Assembly: GCA_003586115.2 (NCBI GenBank)
Contig: QVOM02000126.1
Location: 52,153,944-52,217,943 of the forward strand
Direction: 5' to 3'
From: Salvator merianae
Taxonomy: Eukaryota > Chordata > Lepidosauria > Squamata > Teiidae
Length of the DNA stretch: 64,000 nucleotides
Part shown: positions 1 through 51,589 of the stretch, piece after piece
Layout of the letters: each line of letters opens with the position of its first letter
Numbering within the stretch: the first letter of the stretch is position 1
The notes under the pieces: model-generated
What the model was told of the DNA's origin: nothing
The model's input: the letters and a program-made list of their open reading frames with translations, nothing else
Databases searched by the model: none
Translations under genes and position numbers: made by a program

Positions 1-125
1 GCTGTTGCAGCAACATTACAGGATATTGCCTCCATATCCTAGGGCTATATTGGAATTCCAACATAATCCCGGGAGAATTACAGATTTTAACCCATGTCTG
101 GAGGGACCCTAAGAGTACAAAAGCC
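1..125. repeat. Palindromic DNA-element fragment (family X)
   Basis: Phrases such as gggctatattggaattcc, an aatcccgggagaat block and a ttttaaccc end recur, diverged, at 3620-3760, 31660-31850 (inverted) and 51590-51700. Cut by the window edge. Confidence 0.35.
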
Positions 126-389
126 ATCATTAACACACATGTCCAATTTGAGCTACTGATCTTCAAGCCCAGTGACCCTTGTGCTTAACTTACTAGACAC
201 CCAGCCCCAGAATCAGTATATGATATGACACATAAGCATTCACAAATTAACCTAACCAAAGATATATGTATTTATTCAGAGAGGCAGGAGTGTATAATTT
301 CCCAATTTGATATGGGAACAAAAAAATAAATTCATTTTATTTATGATTTGGATAGGATATTTGCTGATTAAATGCTATATTATTCATCG

Positions 390-560
390 TTAATAATTTT
401 TTTTAAAAAATATTTATTTATTATGGAATTTCTGTACTATCCCTTCACCATAGTTGCAGGGTGGTGTACAAAATAAAACATTAAAAACACTAAATTATAA
501 GAATCAAAACAATACAGTGTTTAAACTATAAGAACTAAACAACAAAACAATGCGACAATT
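390..560. repeat. LINE 3'-tail-like fragment
   Basis: Starts near atttatttatta, followed by a gggtggtgtacaaaataaa block. This resembles the common reptile CR1/L2 3' end. Similar pieces lie near 5300-5440, 34430-34600 and 55985-56095. Confidence 0.4.
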
Positions 561-773
561 GTAAGATACTAGGTAACCTAATCCACTCCTTAAATTGCTT
601 TGTGAAAGCTTGGCTCAGAATTAACTTTTTCATTATTTACTCACAAATCTGTTTCTAGATTAAAGTGAGAAGTTTTTCTTAAAAATTTGGATGAAAAATC
701 TGGACTTATATACTCTTCTAAGAATGTTTTCCCCCACATACTGTGAAGTGTATAGTACATTCTTTTGAGTCTA

Positions 774-910
774 AGCTGCATCCAGATGTTGCTTTCTTAT
801 TCCGCTATATTTCGATATCCGGAATAAAGCATGGATATTCCAGAATATTCATGCTTTATTTTGTAATATCCAAATATAGTGGAATAAGTAAGTGATATCT
901 GAATGCAGCC
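774..910. repeat. Short inverted-repeat element (family W, copy 1)
   Basis: About 137 bases with ends gctgcatccagat and atctgaatgcagc and near-mirror arms around repeated (g)gatatyc(c/a)gaata and aaagca blocks. Same family as 22559-22682 and part of 56523-56600. Confidence 0.65.
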
Positions 911-3477
911 TGGTTCTGCATCAGAACAGTCAAATAAGTTTCAGTCTGCACATTAACCCAAAGGATGTGAATCAAACCAATTTTGTACTGGAACTTGCAA
1001 GGATCAAATTTCTCAAGCATTCCTCATTTTAATATATCTCTAACTTTAGGAATTAAGCTAAAGTGTTGACATCTGTCATTGTTCCTTGCCATTGGTCATA
1101 CTGGTCGGACCTCAACTGACTTTCTCAGCAACCTATGGATAGCGATAATTTGATATTTTTGGGCTAAATGCTCTGCTCTGGCAGGGGTGTGCAAAAGTAC
1201 ATTTGAGCCAAGAGTACGAAGCCTACAGGACATTCAATTAGTTCTCCTTTAATACATTATAACGTTTCAGACACTCTTGGAGAAAGCTATATGGAATCAC
1301 AAATAAGTTTAAACAATACCTTAAGAGGAAGAACCACTTATTGCTTTTAGAGAGTTTCCATATTTGAGAAGACAAAGCTGTTATGTTTTTTTCAAACACT
1401 CTTATACACTGCTGCACCTCAAAAGCCTTTTAAGTAAAATAGAATGAACTTGACATGAAATAACAAGTACTTCAGCAGCTCCACTGAGTCATTTTTTGGA
1501 CTAGGAAACATTTTGTTGGACTCATTTTATTGGCCTCGTGTTTCCTCACTCTAAAATGATGGCGGAACGGCAAGATCTATAGGAAAGCCATCAGAACAGT
1601 AACTGACAATGCCTGCAGGTCAGCTCCTTTCTGGCAAAGCCAGCATACTTGAACTGAAATTTTGGTCCTCACTCAGAGCAAATCTTCTGTCTGTTTTCTC
1701 TTTCAGCGGTAGGCATCACATTAACTTAACTTGATTACTGGTTTATAAAATAAAATGCCTCGTTGTAAATGAAATAGTATTTTTCTCTGCAAAACCCGCA
1801 TTTTGGAATACAGAACTGAAAGATGCCTGCTGGGCATGTGATTTGGTGTTTTCGGCAGAGGGATGGTAGAGGCACTGATAGAGAATAAACTTCTCATATT
1901 TTCCCAGTGGTCTTCTCTGATGTGTACATAAACCTAATCCTGTTCCTTTTATGTGTGAGCTTAAGCAATCCTCCCCACTCCTTTCCAGTTTTGTTCTTGA
2001 CTTGAAGCTTCAGATTGCAGTTTTATTGTTAGGAGGCCTTAAATGGTTTTCATTGTAAAGCGATTAAATGTTCAGAAGTGGGCAGAACCCTGGTTTGTTC
2101 ATCCAGTTTCTGGCCAGCTGCATTTGTAGCATTATAAGCGTGAACTTTGTTTATAATTGTTATGTGGAAACATATTTTTTTTCTCCTGGTGTGTGGAAAA
2201 TGGTAGGAGTAAACTTCTTGGTGCCATTGGTTTTATCTCTGATTTTCCAGTATTGACAGCCTACCTCTTCTATTGATGTAAGAGCTAGGGATGAAATTCT
2301 GATTAGAGTGGAATACATAGATTAAGGAAGAATTGGGCTCAAATCTGGGGTCAGACGTAAAAGTTGGTGGACAACTCTTAGGTCAGTTTTGTCCCTCAAT
2401 TAACCTACATCCACAAGCTTGTGACAGGAAGAAGAGTGTTTAGAAGACCTTACTGAGGCAGATGTAGTCTCCAGAAATATTGCCAACTTGGCAGATGTAG
2501 TCTCCAGGAGCCATTGCCAACTTGGTTGGGAAAAAAGTTATGAAGTATACATAAGCATCTTCTCAGAGTTCCTTCTTAGGCATACTGAAATGGGTAGCTA
2601 GCAAGAACTGAATGCAATTAGCTTTACAAGTGACAGGGAATATATTGGTTTGGCTGCACAACTGAACTGTATCTTTGATGCTTGCATAATATCTGTCAAG
2701 CCTCTTCATTTCTGATAATATTATGTGACACCTTCACATCACAAAAGTCTACAGAATAATGTAGGGGGACAGGGGCTGCCAAAATCAACCAACTAATTAA
2801 TCACATTTGGCTTTTTTAAAGGCTTTTTCTATGACTAGGATAATTAGTTGTGTGATTACTGGTGAAAAAAGCTTTTGTCTATGTCACAAGGAGTATCTAC
2901 CAAGTATTTTGATTGTCCTCGCAGCTGCACGTAATATATTGTGAATAGGCTGTGAAGGAAGGTATCATGTTTCCTCAAGTACTCGGTATGGTGCTTTTGG
3001 GACTAGGGAAAGTAGTTGTAGCAGAAGTGTAGTCATGTTGGGCCATGTGATGGAAACTGAATTGAAGGATATTGTGCGATGCACAGAACTAGCTCTAGAA
3101 ACATCCCCCAGCTCTCCAAGTGAGAGGGGTTGGAGTAGTGATTCTGTCCTTATCTTATTTGTTCAGGCTTTAATATCAGAAGACCTGCTGATGGTGATTC
3201 TTCCAGCCTTTTCCAGCCCCTTTGTTGCACATTGATGAGAGACCTCTTTGTATTTATGGGATGTTAAAGCTTATCTTGTGAACCTGTGACTCAATTCTAA
3301 TGTGCAATAAATAATTGGGACTTAGGAGAGAATAGTGTAGTAGCAAAACAACAAAGCTATAGATGTCACCTGAACTTCTTAACACGATTTTTAAAAAACC
3401 TTATGCAGGGTGGGGGATATGAACATATCTCCAAATTGGATGATTTGATAAGAAGAATGGGAGATTAAGGTGATTCT

Positions 3478-3760
3478 AGATGGCAAGAGGCGATTGTGGG
3501 ATCTAAAGAAGACCCCACGATTGCCTCTTGCCATCCGTGCCAGACATGGCCAGCATCCAGGTATTTGCAAGAGGAATGATTGTGAAAGGAGCTGGCAGAT
3601 GGAGGTAACCTGAATTTACTGTAATAGCGATGTTACAGAATGTCGCCTCCATGTCCCAGGACTATATTGTGCATGCTGCAATTACACTTGGTATTCCCAA
3701 TCCAATCCCTGGAGAATGATGAGTTTTAGCCTGTGTTTGGAAGCTTGCTACATTCTGTGT
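3478..3760. repeat. Family X element containing a 22-bp hairpin
   Basis: A 22-bp stem (3479-3500 with 3514-3535, two G-U type differences) is followed by text shared with 51590-51935 (ggtatttgcaagag, a gagccggcag-like block, and a second hairpin of the same sort). Confidence 0.45.
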
Positions 3761-4767
3761 AATCAAGTGGTGTGCAGAGGTAAGTTTGAATTTGGATAGA
3801 GTAGAAATGGGCTTTTTATGATGGACATTTCTGGCAGGCAAATAGATTACTTCCCAGTGGCTGGACTTTCCCAAGGTTCGCTGCTGCCTTACCTCTGGAG
3901 CCTGGAGGGAGAATAAAAAATTGAAAGCAGGTCTCACTGTTGTGAGGAGCTCAAGGGAAGCATCTCTAAGAGGAAACTCTTAAGACTATTTCCGTCCTAC
4001 TGTTGGTTCCTCCAGGTCTTCAGTTACTACCAGATTTTCTATGGAGACTCTCCAAAGTCTGCATTACTTGGAATTCTGGCATTTTCTTATGAGTATGGCT
4101 AGTTCAAAACAGTGTGATAAGTAGAAGTGTTAATCCATTTTGAAGTAGCAGCAAGAGTGGAATCAGGGTTAATATATTACCTTAAAAATAAATATTTACT
4201 ATCTATTTTATAACACTGGTATCCTGTCCTTTACTCACTGTTGCCCCTAAAGTGGTACTCATGTGGTTCCATCTATTCTGTTCTGGGTAGTGACTTGCTT
4301 AATAGCTGTTCTCCATATCATGTAGCCTGTGTTCTTTGCAGTCCTTGAAACCACCCCGCCTATTCTACCCCTTCTGTCCTGTTTGTTAACAGTCTGTCAA
4401 TAGGTAGATTTCCACCGCTTTGAACATATCTATTGAGAAAGGATGAAAGCTCGTCCAGCAGAGTTAATTATACACTAGGTTGCCTCATCCAGGCCGGATT
4501 TGACAAGCTTCTGAAAAGCGGCCTTGAATGATGGCTCTAAGAGAACTGTGCACCGAGATGAATAGCGCTGAATACAGTTTTACAGGGTTAAGTTTGTAGG
4601 AAATAGTTAAACTTTTTTTGTAAATGTATGTCCAAGGACAACGCACTGCAATAGCTCCTAAAGAAGACAAGGAGGCATGATTAGGACTCTCTAGGCTTAC
4701 GGCATAGAAGTACTAGTGGAAAGCCATCGCCGAATTCATGTCTCTTTTGTTCCTTTGGGCTTCCCAG

Positions 4768-4789
4768 TGAACTGTGTTCAAAAATTCAT
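4768..4789 (+). promoter_or_regulatory. ATP7B: Probable 5'-untranslated part of coding exon 1, after a splice acceptor
   Basis: The T/C-rich run at about 4739-4765 followed by cag at 4765-4767 looks like a 3' splice site. If so, these 22 bases are 5'UTR joined to an upstream noncoding exon not identified here. No CpG-rich promoter was seen in 1-4767. Confidence 0.45.
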
Positions 4790-42927
<38,138 letters not shown>

Positions 42928-43203
42928 AGACGCCATTTTCAGGAGCTGAACAAAGGGTTCAAGGATAGGAGAACTGTACCATGCTGCACTTTGCCAGAGA
43001 GAAGTTTTGGGCTTCTTACCTTCTGCTTCTGGAGTACCAATGTGTGGTATATGAATGGAGAAGCCTGCTGTTGATTCGGACCTGATGACTAATCTGCCTC
43101 TAATAACAGCAGGGCAAAGGTTTATCAAAACATGAGCAGAAAGGATTCGAGGCTATTTTACCTGATATTTTACCCTCATAGCAAATCCAGCATGAGGTAT
43201 TCT

Positions 43204-43238
43204 GGGAGGGAGGGAGGGAGGGAGGCAGGCAGGCAGGA
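43204..43238. repeat. (GGGA)n/(GGCA)n simple repeat
   Basis: Compound tetranucleotide run in the presumed ATP7B 3'UTR. Confidence 0.85.
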
Positions 43239-43676
43239 AACAGACTAATTCTTTATTTGCAGATGAAATCAAAAAATAGAAGCAAATTTTGCTAACTGAA
43301 AATCTGAATTTCCTTTGGAGTCAGTGGGATAAAGTTTGTATGTTTTGACGTAACTTGACTAAGATGCTTCTACACCAGAGATGGGGAATATGTCACCTTC
43401 TTAGGTATAACTGGACTTCATTCCCCCTCGGCCCAGGGCTCAGTGCCAGTGGTCAGGGATGATGGAACACATCTTTAACACATCTAGAATGCGGCAGATT
43501 TTCCACTTCTATTCCATACCTTGGTAATGTGAAATAGTTTCAGGTAAAATGGTAAAAACTATTGATCACAAGGACAAGTGTATTAGTTCCTGGACAAAGA
43601 TGTTATGAGGCAACATTAAATTGGTTCTATTTTGGTATCTCCACCTTGGTAGAATATTTTGTTTTACACGAGGGCA

Positions 43677-43682
43677 AATAAA
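43677..43682 (+). terminator. Candidate ATP7B poly(A) signal AATAAA
   Basis: First canonical AATAAA that I find after the stop, 750 bases downstream. This implies a 3'UTR of about 0.77 kb. Longer 3'UTR forms are possible, as in mammals. Confidence 0.35.
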
Positions 43683-45501
43683 TATAGAAAAGTAAACCCT
43701 TTGATTTATTTGCTTCAAATCTGCTGACTGCAAGATTACTTTGCGGGTGAACAGTGTCCTCATATATTTTAGCCTCCAAAATATTTATAGATGCTCAAGT
43801 AAACGTAAATGTGATGGGCTTTGACTGTAGCTGGGAAGCTGTGTTCCACCTTGTATTGTTGGAATTCCTGATGGGAATCTTCTAGGGAATTACGCCTAAA
43901 GCCCTGGCAAATTAGTTGCAGGTACTTTGGTGTGAGGTCCCTGTGCCAAAGCCTGTGGATTCTCCTTTTTGACAGGTAGAAGGTCCCAATTTCTAATGCG
44001 ATTTACTTCTTTAAACAAGTTTGTGCTATTTTAAGGTCTCTGCGGTGCAGATGGTACTCTGAAAAACTGAATCGTTAAGAGAAAACCTTTTTGATAGAAA
44101 CTGGCTTTCTAAATACATACTGTCATAGATTTATAACATAATAGAGACAACTTAATTATAGTGATTATACAGAGATACTTTCTTTTGTAGGCTGCCAGTA
44201 GCATGTTATCTGTATTTTCTCCCCCACTCCTGCGTTTCATACTATTGTGGAGTTGTGGAGGTGGAGAGAAATGACTTAGGGTTGTACATTTTAAGTGCTG
44301 TTATGCTTGACAATCTTTCTGGGTACCAGCTTCAAAACTGTCCTTAAATCTGAGCAGGAAGCTGGCAAAAACATTTTGCCTTGAGCCTTGCTGCAATACA
44401 GACAACAATTTTTGCCTTGAGCAATGTTGCAATGCAGACTACAGGTTGTCATCATTAAAAGCAGACACGTTGCACAAAGTTATTCGCAAAATCAATGTAT
44501 TTTTCTCAGCTCTTTAAATTCTGTCTTCTAAAACATAGCTCTTACAAACAAAACACAGCAGAGGAAATCTATCTAAGATATGTGCAGAGGGTACATCCGT
44601 AGGAAATTTGATACGCACTTGTAGAGCCATCACCAAAAAGGTTCCACTGCCGCTGTCAGAGTTGAACTAAATGATATGTGGGTGGGAGGCTCAGTGGGTA
44701 CCTCTGGGGGTTGTTTTTTGTCCTCCATGAGCTTTCTCCTTGCCTTGTGTCTCTATTCCTCTCTGCAGGTAACATCTGCTATTTAAGAGTAAGGACATGA
44801 GCCAACGAGTGTGAAGCAAAGGTACTAGAGATGTGCACAAACGTGATTAGCCCAGTTCAATTTTTAATCAGCGCAACTGGGCCCTAGGCAAACTGTTCAC
44901 CCCCCAAAGTAGAAGCAGAAAGATTGGTTGGCTGTGCTGAAACCCCTTTGCACTCATGGCCTCCTTCCTTTATCCCCTCACGCCTATAGCTCGCCTACCT
45001 GCTGCCCCATCTTGGGGTGCTGCCACTGGCCACACAGTTCTTCCAAATGCCAGCTGGTGGACATTGCTTTTGCCTAGGCATTCCAGGGTGGAGCACCAAA
45101 TGCAGATATCTGTGCAAGCCTCCACTTCCTGGAAGGCCAGGAATGTGATCAATCACATTTGATGCCCTCCAGGAAGTAGAGGTGCACATGGCCTGCTGGG
45201 AAGATCATAACCATCTCTGAGGGAAGACCTAGCAGGCCAAAGTGTGTGTGCTGTCCTTTGGAGGAACCAAGTCACCTGTGGCAGTGTTCCAACAGGTACA
45301 TGATATGTGGGTACAAGGGCCCTTCCTCTCTGGAAGACCCAGCAGGCCAAGATAAAGGGACCGATTGGCATTTGGAAGAACTGCACAGATGCTGGTCAAG
45401 ATAGGGGAAGCATGGGAGCGAGGGGAGAACGGAAGAAGTCATGGTTTGAAGGGAAAAGGAGAGATCTTCATGATCTGTGTGCCGAAGCTGTCCTTGTTTG
45501 A

Positions 45502-46016
45502 TATAAGAACGAAGGAGGAGCCCTGCTGGATCAAGCCATAGCCCATCTAGTCCAACATCCTGTTTCACAAAGTGGTCCATCAATTGCTTCTGGGCATCTC
45601 AAGCAGAATATAAAGGCAAAACCTTCACCTCCTCTTGACTCCCTGCAAATGGCCTTTAGAGGCATCCTGCCTGTCTCTCCATCCTGGAGGCAGTACCTAG
45701 GCATCCATTCTAGTAGCCACTGATACACCTGTTCTCCATAAAATTCTTGAACCCTTTCTTAAAGCTATCCAGGCTGGTTGCTGTCACCACTTCTTCTAGC
45801 AGTAAATTCCATAGACCAATGACTCTCTGGGTGAAATAATCCTTCTCCCTCTCAGTCCTAACTTTCCAGTCCGTCAGCATCATAGAGCATCCCCTGGTTA
45901 TAGTGTTGTGTGATAGAGAAAATAATTTTTCTCTATCCACTTTTTCCCCACCATGCATAATTTCACATATTTTAATCAGGTCCCCTCTTAAACGCTGCCT
46001 TTCAAGGCTGAAGCCC
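45502..46016 (-). mobile_element. CR1/L2-type LINE 3'-end fragment
   Basis: Minus-strand reading shows REKDYFTQRVIGLWNLLLEE, then a TSLDSFKKG block, typical of the reverse-transcriptase C-terminus of CR1/L2 elements. The plus strand begins ataagaac...gagccctgctggatca. A related copy is at 54701-55215. Confidence 0.7.
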
Positions 46017-48204
46017 TAGTAAGCTCAGAAGCCCAAAGTAATATATTCTGGGTGGAGGTGTAAAGCACCGCTTCCCAAATCTATTTTTCATAAAGCCATT
46101 GGGAGGAGATTGTGTTGCTGCAGGGAAACCCTGCAAAAGCTGAGAGTATAGGTGAAGTAAACTTTAAATGAGCCTCAAGACTTGCTGGTGACAGTAACGT
46201 TGCATTATTTTTTCATATCTTTCTTCAAAGCATTTAGTGTATTCAGCTTCATAAAGAAAAATACTTCTTGGCCTAAATTTTTATTAAATTGACACATTGA
46301 ATAATTGAAAGGTGTGTCTGTGTGTGTTGGGAATTGGCCTCCCTTCCATTAAAGTATCTATTACCAGCAACAGTCACCAGAACTGGGGAGTATTCATATT
46401 TCCCCCACCTGGAGGGGAATCAGAGCATTGAAATCAGAAAAGCAAAATGGAAAGCTTTTCAGAGATGATCGAGAACAGAGGCGGCTCTAGATATAGCAAG
46501 AACCTAGGCAAATAATGTATAAAACCTTGGGGTGGGTAGCGATGGTAGAATTTATGTCACTTCTTGCAAACACCACAGCTATTGGTGGGTCTCAGGTCCA
46601 AAACTGAAAGCCAGGCAACCTATGAAACAGCTCTGTGCCTGCCACACACGAAGCAGGGCATCATGGTCCTTGCTTCAGGCAGCAAGTGTGACGCCCCTGG
46701 CTATTCCCCAGGTAGCCTTAATGACAGGGTCACCTCACATCTAGAACTAAAGTAACTGTTGCAAAACCTAGTGATTATGGACATACAGCTTGGCATAATT
46801 CACATTAGTGAGCCAAGGCACGTATTTCAGAAGGAAAATAACCCGATCTTATTTGCCACTTATTACCAGTGGGGGGAAAACTGTATATGGAAAAGGTCTT
46901 ACAATATTAATTGACTACAAATTGAATGTGAGTCAGCAGTGTCATGTAAGCAGAAAAAGAAAAGTACATGCCTACAAGAAAGAGTTTGGAATCGGCCATC
47001 TTTATTCATCTATAATTTTAGTTTAGTTTCAGAAGGTGAAGGTGAGAGACACAGATGGTAGCCATGGCAGGTGACAGAGGACACCCTGTGTCATAAAAAC
47101 CAAGTGCAGGAAACTGCTCCCTCAGTACTTTTCTCTGTTGCTCCAACGGCAGTCATCTCTTTCCTTCTCCACCTGAAAATCTTCCATTGTTCTATTCTTT
47201 CTTGTTTTTCTGTATTTACTTGATTTTGTCACTCCCTCATGTCTGCACTGGTTCTCAAGCTTAAAAAAAATGTGGTTCTGGCTGATGGAAGGAGCCTCTA
47301 TCAATCACACGTTGCTGCTATCTGGTGTGTCCCGCATTGAGAGACAGGTTGCAGCCACCTTGTGTGACCTGGCAGCCAATCTTCTTGGGCATTTCACTCA
47401 ATGCCCTCCTGCTGAAGACCTTCAGTACCTCAGTGCTTGAGCAGCTTCTCTTTTGGTGGCTCACCCCAAGTTCCAGGAATGTAATATGGGATGCAGACTA
47501 CTTTGGGATGCCAGCTGTGGCCATCCTGCCACAGACATCCTTCTCAGCAGCGTGAGCAGTGGGTGCTGGGCACCATTTCCCAGCTGCTCCTTCAATCTGC
47601 CTCCAACTGATAGGAGTTTTCCACATAAGAATCAGGGAGCAGCAGGTCACCTGCTTCAATTCTGAGTGCTGTTGTTTCTCAGTTGCACTTTTCGGCAGTT
47701 GCTCAATCCAACACCACTTCTAAGGGCAAGGAGCACAAACCAGCTGTCATTTTGTCTTCTGCCATTGGAGAGCACACATCAGATGCCATCTTGTCTGCAC
47801 ATCAGCTCCTGTGACCACCAAGTTCCACAGCAGCACCCATGGCCACAGACCAGTCAAGAGCCTCCAAGGGCCTCCAACACCAGATAAGCTAGTCCAGTCT
47901 GTAGAAACACCAGTGGCAGCTGTGGAGCTGCTTCAGCAGGCCACACCTGCTGACAGAAGGATTAGACGTGTCTAGGAGAGGATGTTCAGCTCCTAACATC
48001 TCTTAGCTTCTCATCCATTTGGTGTGGCCAGGAGCTTCAGACCATTGCCCTGGAGGGCATGCAAGTCTTCTACTCTGAGTTAATGGTTGAGCCCCAAAGT
48101 TCCATCGCAAGAAGCACTCCTAGCATCACTGTTCTCCAGAAACACTGAGATGCACAAGTAGATCGCAGGTGAACAGAATGGGAGAGAGCCACACCCATGC
48201 ACAT

Positions 48205-48390
48205 GAAATCTTCTTGTTGGGTACAACTGAGTTGTGGCCGACTCCTGGTTGACTGCAAGGGCATTTCCATGGGCACCTCTATGCAGTTTTCTTGGTAGAG
48301 ATGCAGAAGTAGTTTGCCATTGCCTACTTCCAGGGAGAGGCTGGGGATTGAACTGGCATCTCTTTACTTTCCAGACAGTTTGTTCTTCCA
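48205..48390 (-). mobile_element. Sauria-type SINE (tRNA head, BovB-like tail)
   Basis: Plus strand: gagttgtggccgactcctgg (inverse of a BovB-type tail), gtttgccattgcctacttcc (conserved core) and ggggattgaactgg (inverse of a pol III B box). The order fits a minus-strand Sauria SINE, diagnostic of squamates. Confidence 0.6.
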
Positions 48391-49164
48391 CTCCTCAATG
48401 TGCCTTTAATTCTGCAGCCCATGAATATGATGGAGTAACTTGTGTTTTGTAAAACAGTTTTCCTCGTGGGATTCCTCCTTCTACCAAATTGGTAAATCAA
48501 GCCAATAATAATTAGCGGGAAGGAATATGGACTGACCAATCATAACTGAGTGAGCTTGGGGGAGATGGGAAGGTCTTGACCGTGTGACAATGAAATCTCA
48601 CAGTGCAAAAAGCTAAAATGTGAAATGTCAGTAACACATATGTACAATACGCTGTAATTTTGGTAACACAATAATCTGGTAAATCATTAAACAGCGCAAT
48701 AAGTAACGTCTGGAGGTAGCCACAGTCTCTCCAGTCTGATGCTGCATCTTGTGCAGAACGAGGGTCATCTTTGCTGCTTTGATCCTGCAACCAGCCAGCA
48801 CCTCCGAGTGGTACTCTAGAAATAAACCTTCTCGGCTAAGATGCTTACAACTCTGTCTGTCTCACTTCCAGCCTTAGACCATGACTAGCTGGTCCCTGGC
48901 TGGGAATCAGAAATGAAGCCAAAAAAACCATTACAGTCTCGATCAAATGGGAATTCAACATATTATTGTTCCCTTATTTCTCTCTGTAGATTCTTCCAGT
49001 ACGTGGTCATATAGCTCAATGCATGTCTGCAAGTTATTTATTTTCCCCATCCTTGATTTTAATCATGTTTTTTTCTGAAACTATTGTGTTTTTAGCTGTT
49101 TTTATTCTCCATATGATGTAAGCAACTTTGAGATTATATTTTAATGGAAAGCGGTACATAAATA

Positions 49165-49243
49165 CAGGATGGGCCACAGAAAAGTAGCCTGTGATGTTGT
49201 GCTGCCCCATGGGAGGTGGGCTACTTTTCTGTGGCCCACTCTA
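49165..49243. mobile_element. 79-bp mariner-type MITE
   Basis: Ends caggatgggccacagaaaag and its inverse, with a perfect 19-bp stem (49171-49189 with 49219-49237). Flanked by TA at 49163-49164 and 49244-49245. It sits between LINE-tail sequences at 49070-49160 and 49250-49345. Confidence 0.75.
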
Positions 49244-51589
49244 TATTTTAAATAAATAACACATTTTATCTATTTTTAGGCTGATATTATTGTGACGTGC
49301 CTTGAGACGTTTAGGTGTAGGGCAGGATAGAAATATTACATAAATAAATGCTATAAAATTATATATAGTCTGATATCGGTTGCATATCCACTTACCACAC
49401 AGAGGCACCTGTGTCCTCTAAAGAAGGTACCTGCTGCTGCCGCATCTCTACTCTTGTCAGCAAATGTGCCTCCTGGCAATTTCATTAGCCCCTTTGCTGT
49501 TGAAATTGCTGTCTGAGGTCCCTTGTTTGCAGGGTGTGATTTTACACCCTGCACTAAGGTGCTACTGAAAATGGCACCTTCATGCTCCAAAATGGAGACA
49601 TGGAGGACACCATTTTCTGTGGCACATTGGGTCATCAGCCACACCCACGCAGAATGGAGCTGCTTCCAACCCAACCTGGAGAGTTGGCCTTAGTCTTTAT
49701 TCATTTGAGGATAATAGGGACAAACGTCTGGGAGTTTCAAGATGAACAAAATTGAATCTGATCTGATGGTATGTCAACAACAGTGGATTATTTTTTTTAA
49801 AAAAAACAACCTTGTTTTCTAAGATAAAAAAAATCAAAATGGTCTGAATTGTCACAACTAGCCAGGAACTTGTCGTAAGTCCACTGGCATCAACTGGTAA
49901 GAAGAAAAGTAACGCAATCCCTGGCAAAGAGAGATGTGTGTATTTGTGCGCTAAGATCATTCAAGTAACACGCGAAAGGATTTAAGAGGAAACATTAGAG
50001 AACTTGAAAAAAGTTGCAGGCATTCATTTTGCCCTCTAGTGGTCCGGTGAACAACTGCAGCGACAAGATTGTGGAGTGAACTGAATGTGGGAGTGCTGAG
50101 AATAAAGGCAAGAGCTTTCCTTGCAATAGCGAAACACGGAACAGGCACCTCTTTTGATGCAGATATTCAGAAGCTGCAAGTGGTGGTCCAGAAAGTGAGG
50201 GCATCAGAGCGAAGGGATGAGAAGCTCCTGTTGCTTTAGGACCAAATATCTAGAAGCAAATGTAAGCTGTACCATTCAGGACATTATTTGCAACATGCAT
50301 TTTTGTTGAAAAAAAAATCAGTGTTTTGGCTGCAGTTTCTTCCCCCAGATCTTCTTTTGACACGTTAAGGTGAGTAAAGTATGGCAGTGGGTTGTATTTG
50401 CATTAAACCAAAAATGGCTAGATGGCTGACAACTTTGGTTGTTGCCCTGGAACTGTAGGATGGAGGTTATGAAAGGGAAACATACTTTGGCATTATCAAC
50501 TAGTGAGAGGTTTTGGAGGTGCATGAGTGAAGATGAATAGAAGACACTTTGGATTTCTGACAGTCTCTTACTTACAGGCTGTCCTATCAATCATTTGATG
50601 GGGAAATGGTGTGCAAATGTTCAAAAATAAGTGTGTGCCTGTCTGCATGTCTGTATGTATATGTGTGTGTTGAGATCATGCATTTTCTAGGAAAGGAATA
50701 ATGCTGTCTTCCTTACTTTAGGATAGAAGGGTGAATAATCTTCCCCCATTTGCTTAAAATGGTAGAGCAGCAGTAGTTTGCTGGCAGTTTCAGGAATCAG
50801 TGCCACCATAAGCATGCCAAGATCCCCTCCATTGTAGTGTTCCAGTGCCAATACCTGGACTGGGTCTGCTTGTTTACCAACACCAGGTTACTGCTGGATT
50901 ACCTTTCCACTCCTGAGTGTGTGGACAACCTCCATTTACCTCAGCTTTTCCTCTTTGGACAAGGGTGCCATTAAGAGTCCTGAGGAAAAGGGGAAGCAAG
51001 TAGAAAACTGTGGCAGGGAGGAAGTAGGTAACCGTGACCAGCCGTTCTTCTTCACAGAGATCAGTCCTCTCTTCAGAAGGGCTGTCAGGGAACAGTCCGC
51101 TGTTAGAAGGCATCTTCTGTTTGAAAGATGGTCCCATCTTGGTATTAAGACAAGGAGCCATAAAAAGGGAGAGCAGAAGGAGCTCTGATGTTGCTCAGCC
51201 ACGGACGTAGTCACCATCTTTCCCGGAACAAAGAGAATTTTTAGTTAAGATATAGTTATCACTGTACTGTAATTCAAAGTGGTGTTGTCCAAACCTGTAT
51301 CCATTCCTGTTGGCAATATATAAAAATCTCTTATAGGCAAGGTTGTCCTTCAGTGACAGCTTGCTCAAGGATTTCCCTTCAGCTTGTACCATCTGCTGTT
51401 TTCAACAATTATACATTTTACAGCTGTTAAAAAACATAGTAATCCAAGATACCCTGATTATTGCTTTTTTACAGGCACCTTAGTATGTAGGTTATTATTT
51501 TATCTGTTTCCATTTGTGGTTTGATTTTATTGCCCTAAAGCTATAGTGAAGGGCTGTATAGAAGTCCTATAATTAATGGTGGCTCCACT

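Larger units (their letters stand above)
1..4767. other. Upstream / 5' intronic DNA of ATP7B, no gene recognised
   Basis: AT-rich DNA with repeat pieces at 1-125, 390-560, 774-910 and 3478-3760. No conserved exon, CpG island or ALG11 coding sequence (the head-to-head neighbour of human ATP7B) was seen on either strand. Confidence 0.6.

Noticed and set aside
47300..48000. Several overlapping plus-strand frames between the genes
   Set aside because: Compositionally open GC-rich DNA without splice sites or family resemblance; not CCDC70 as far as I can tell.
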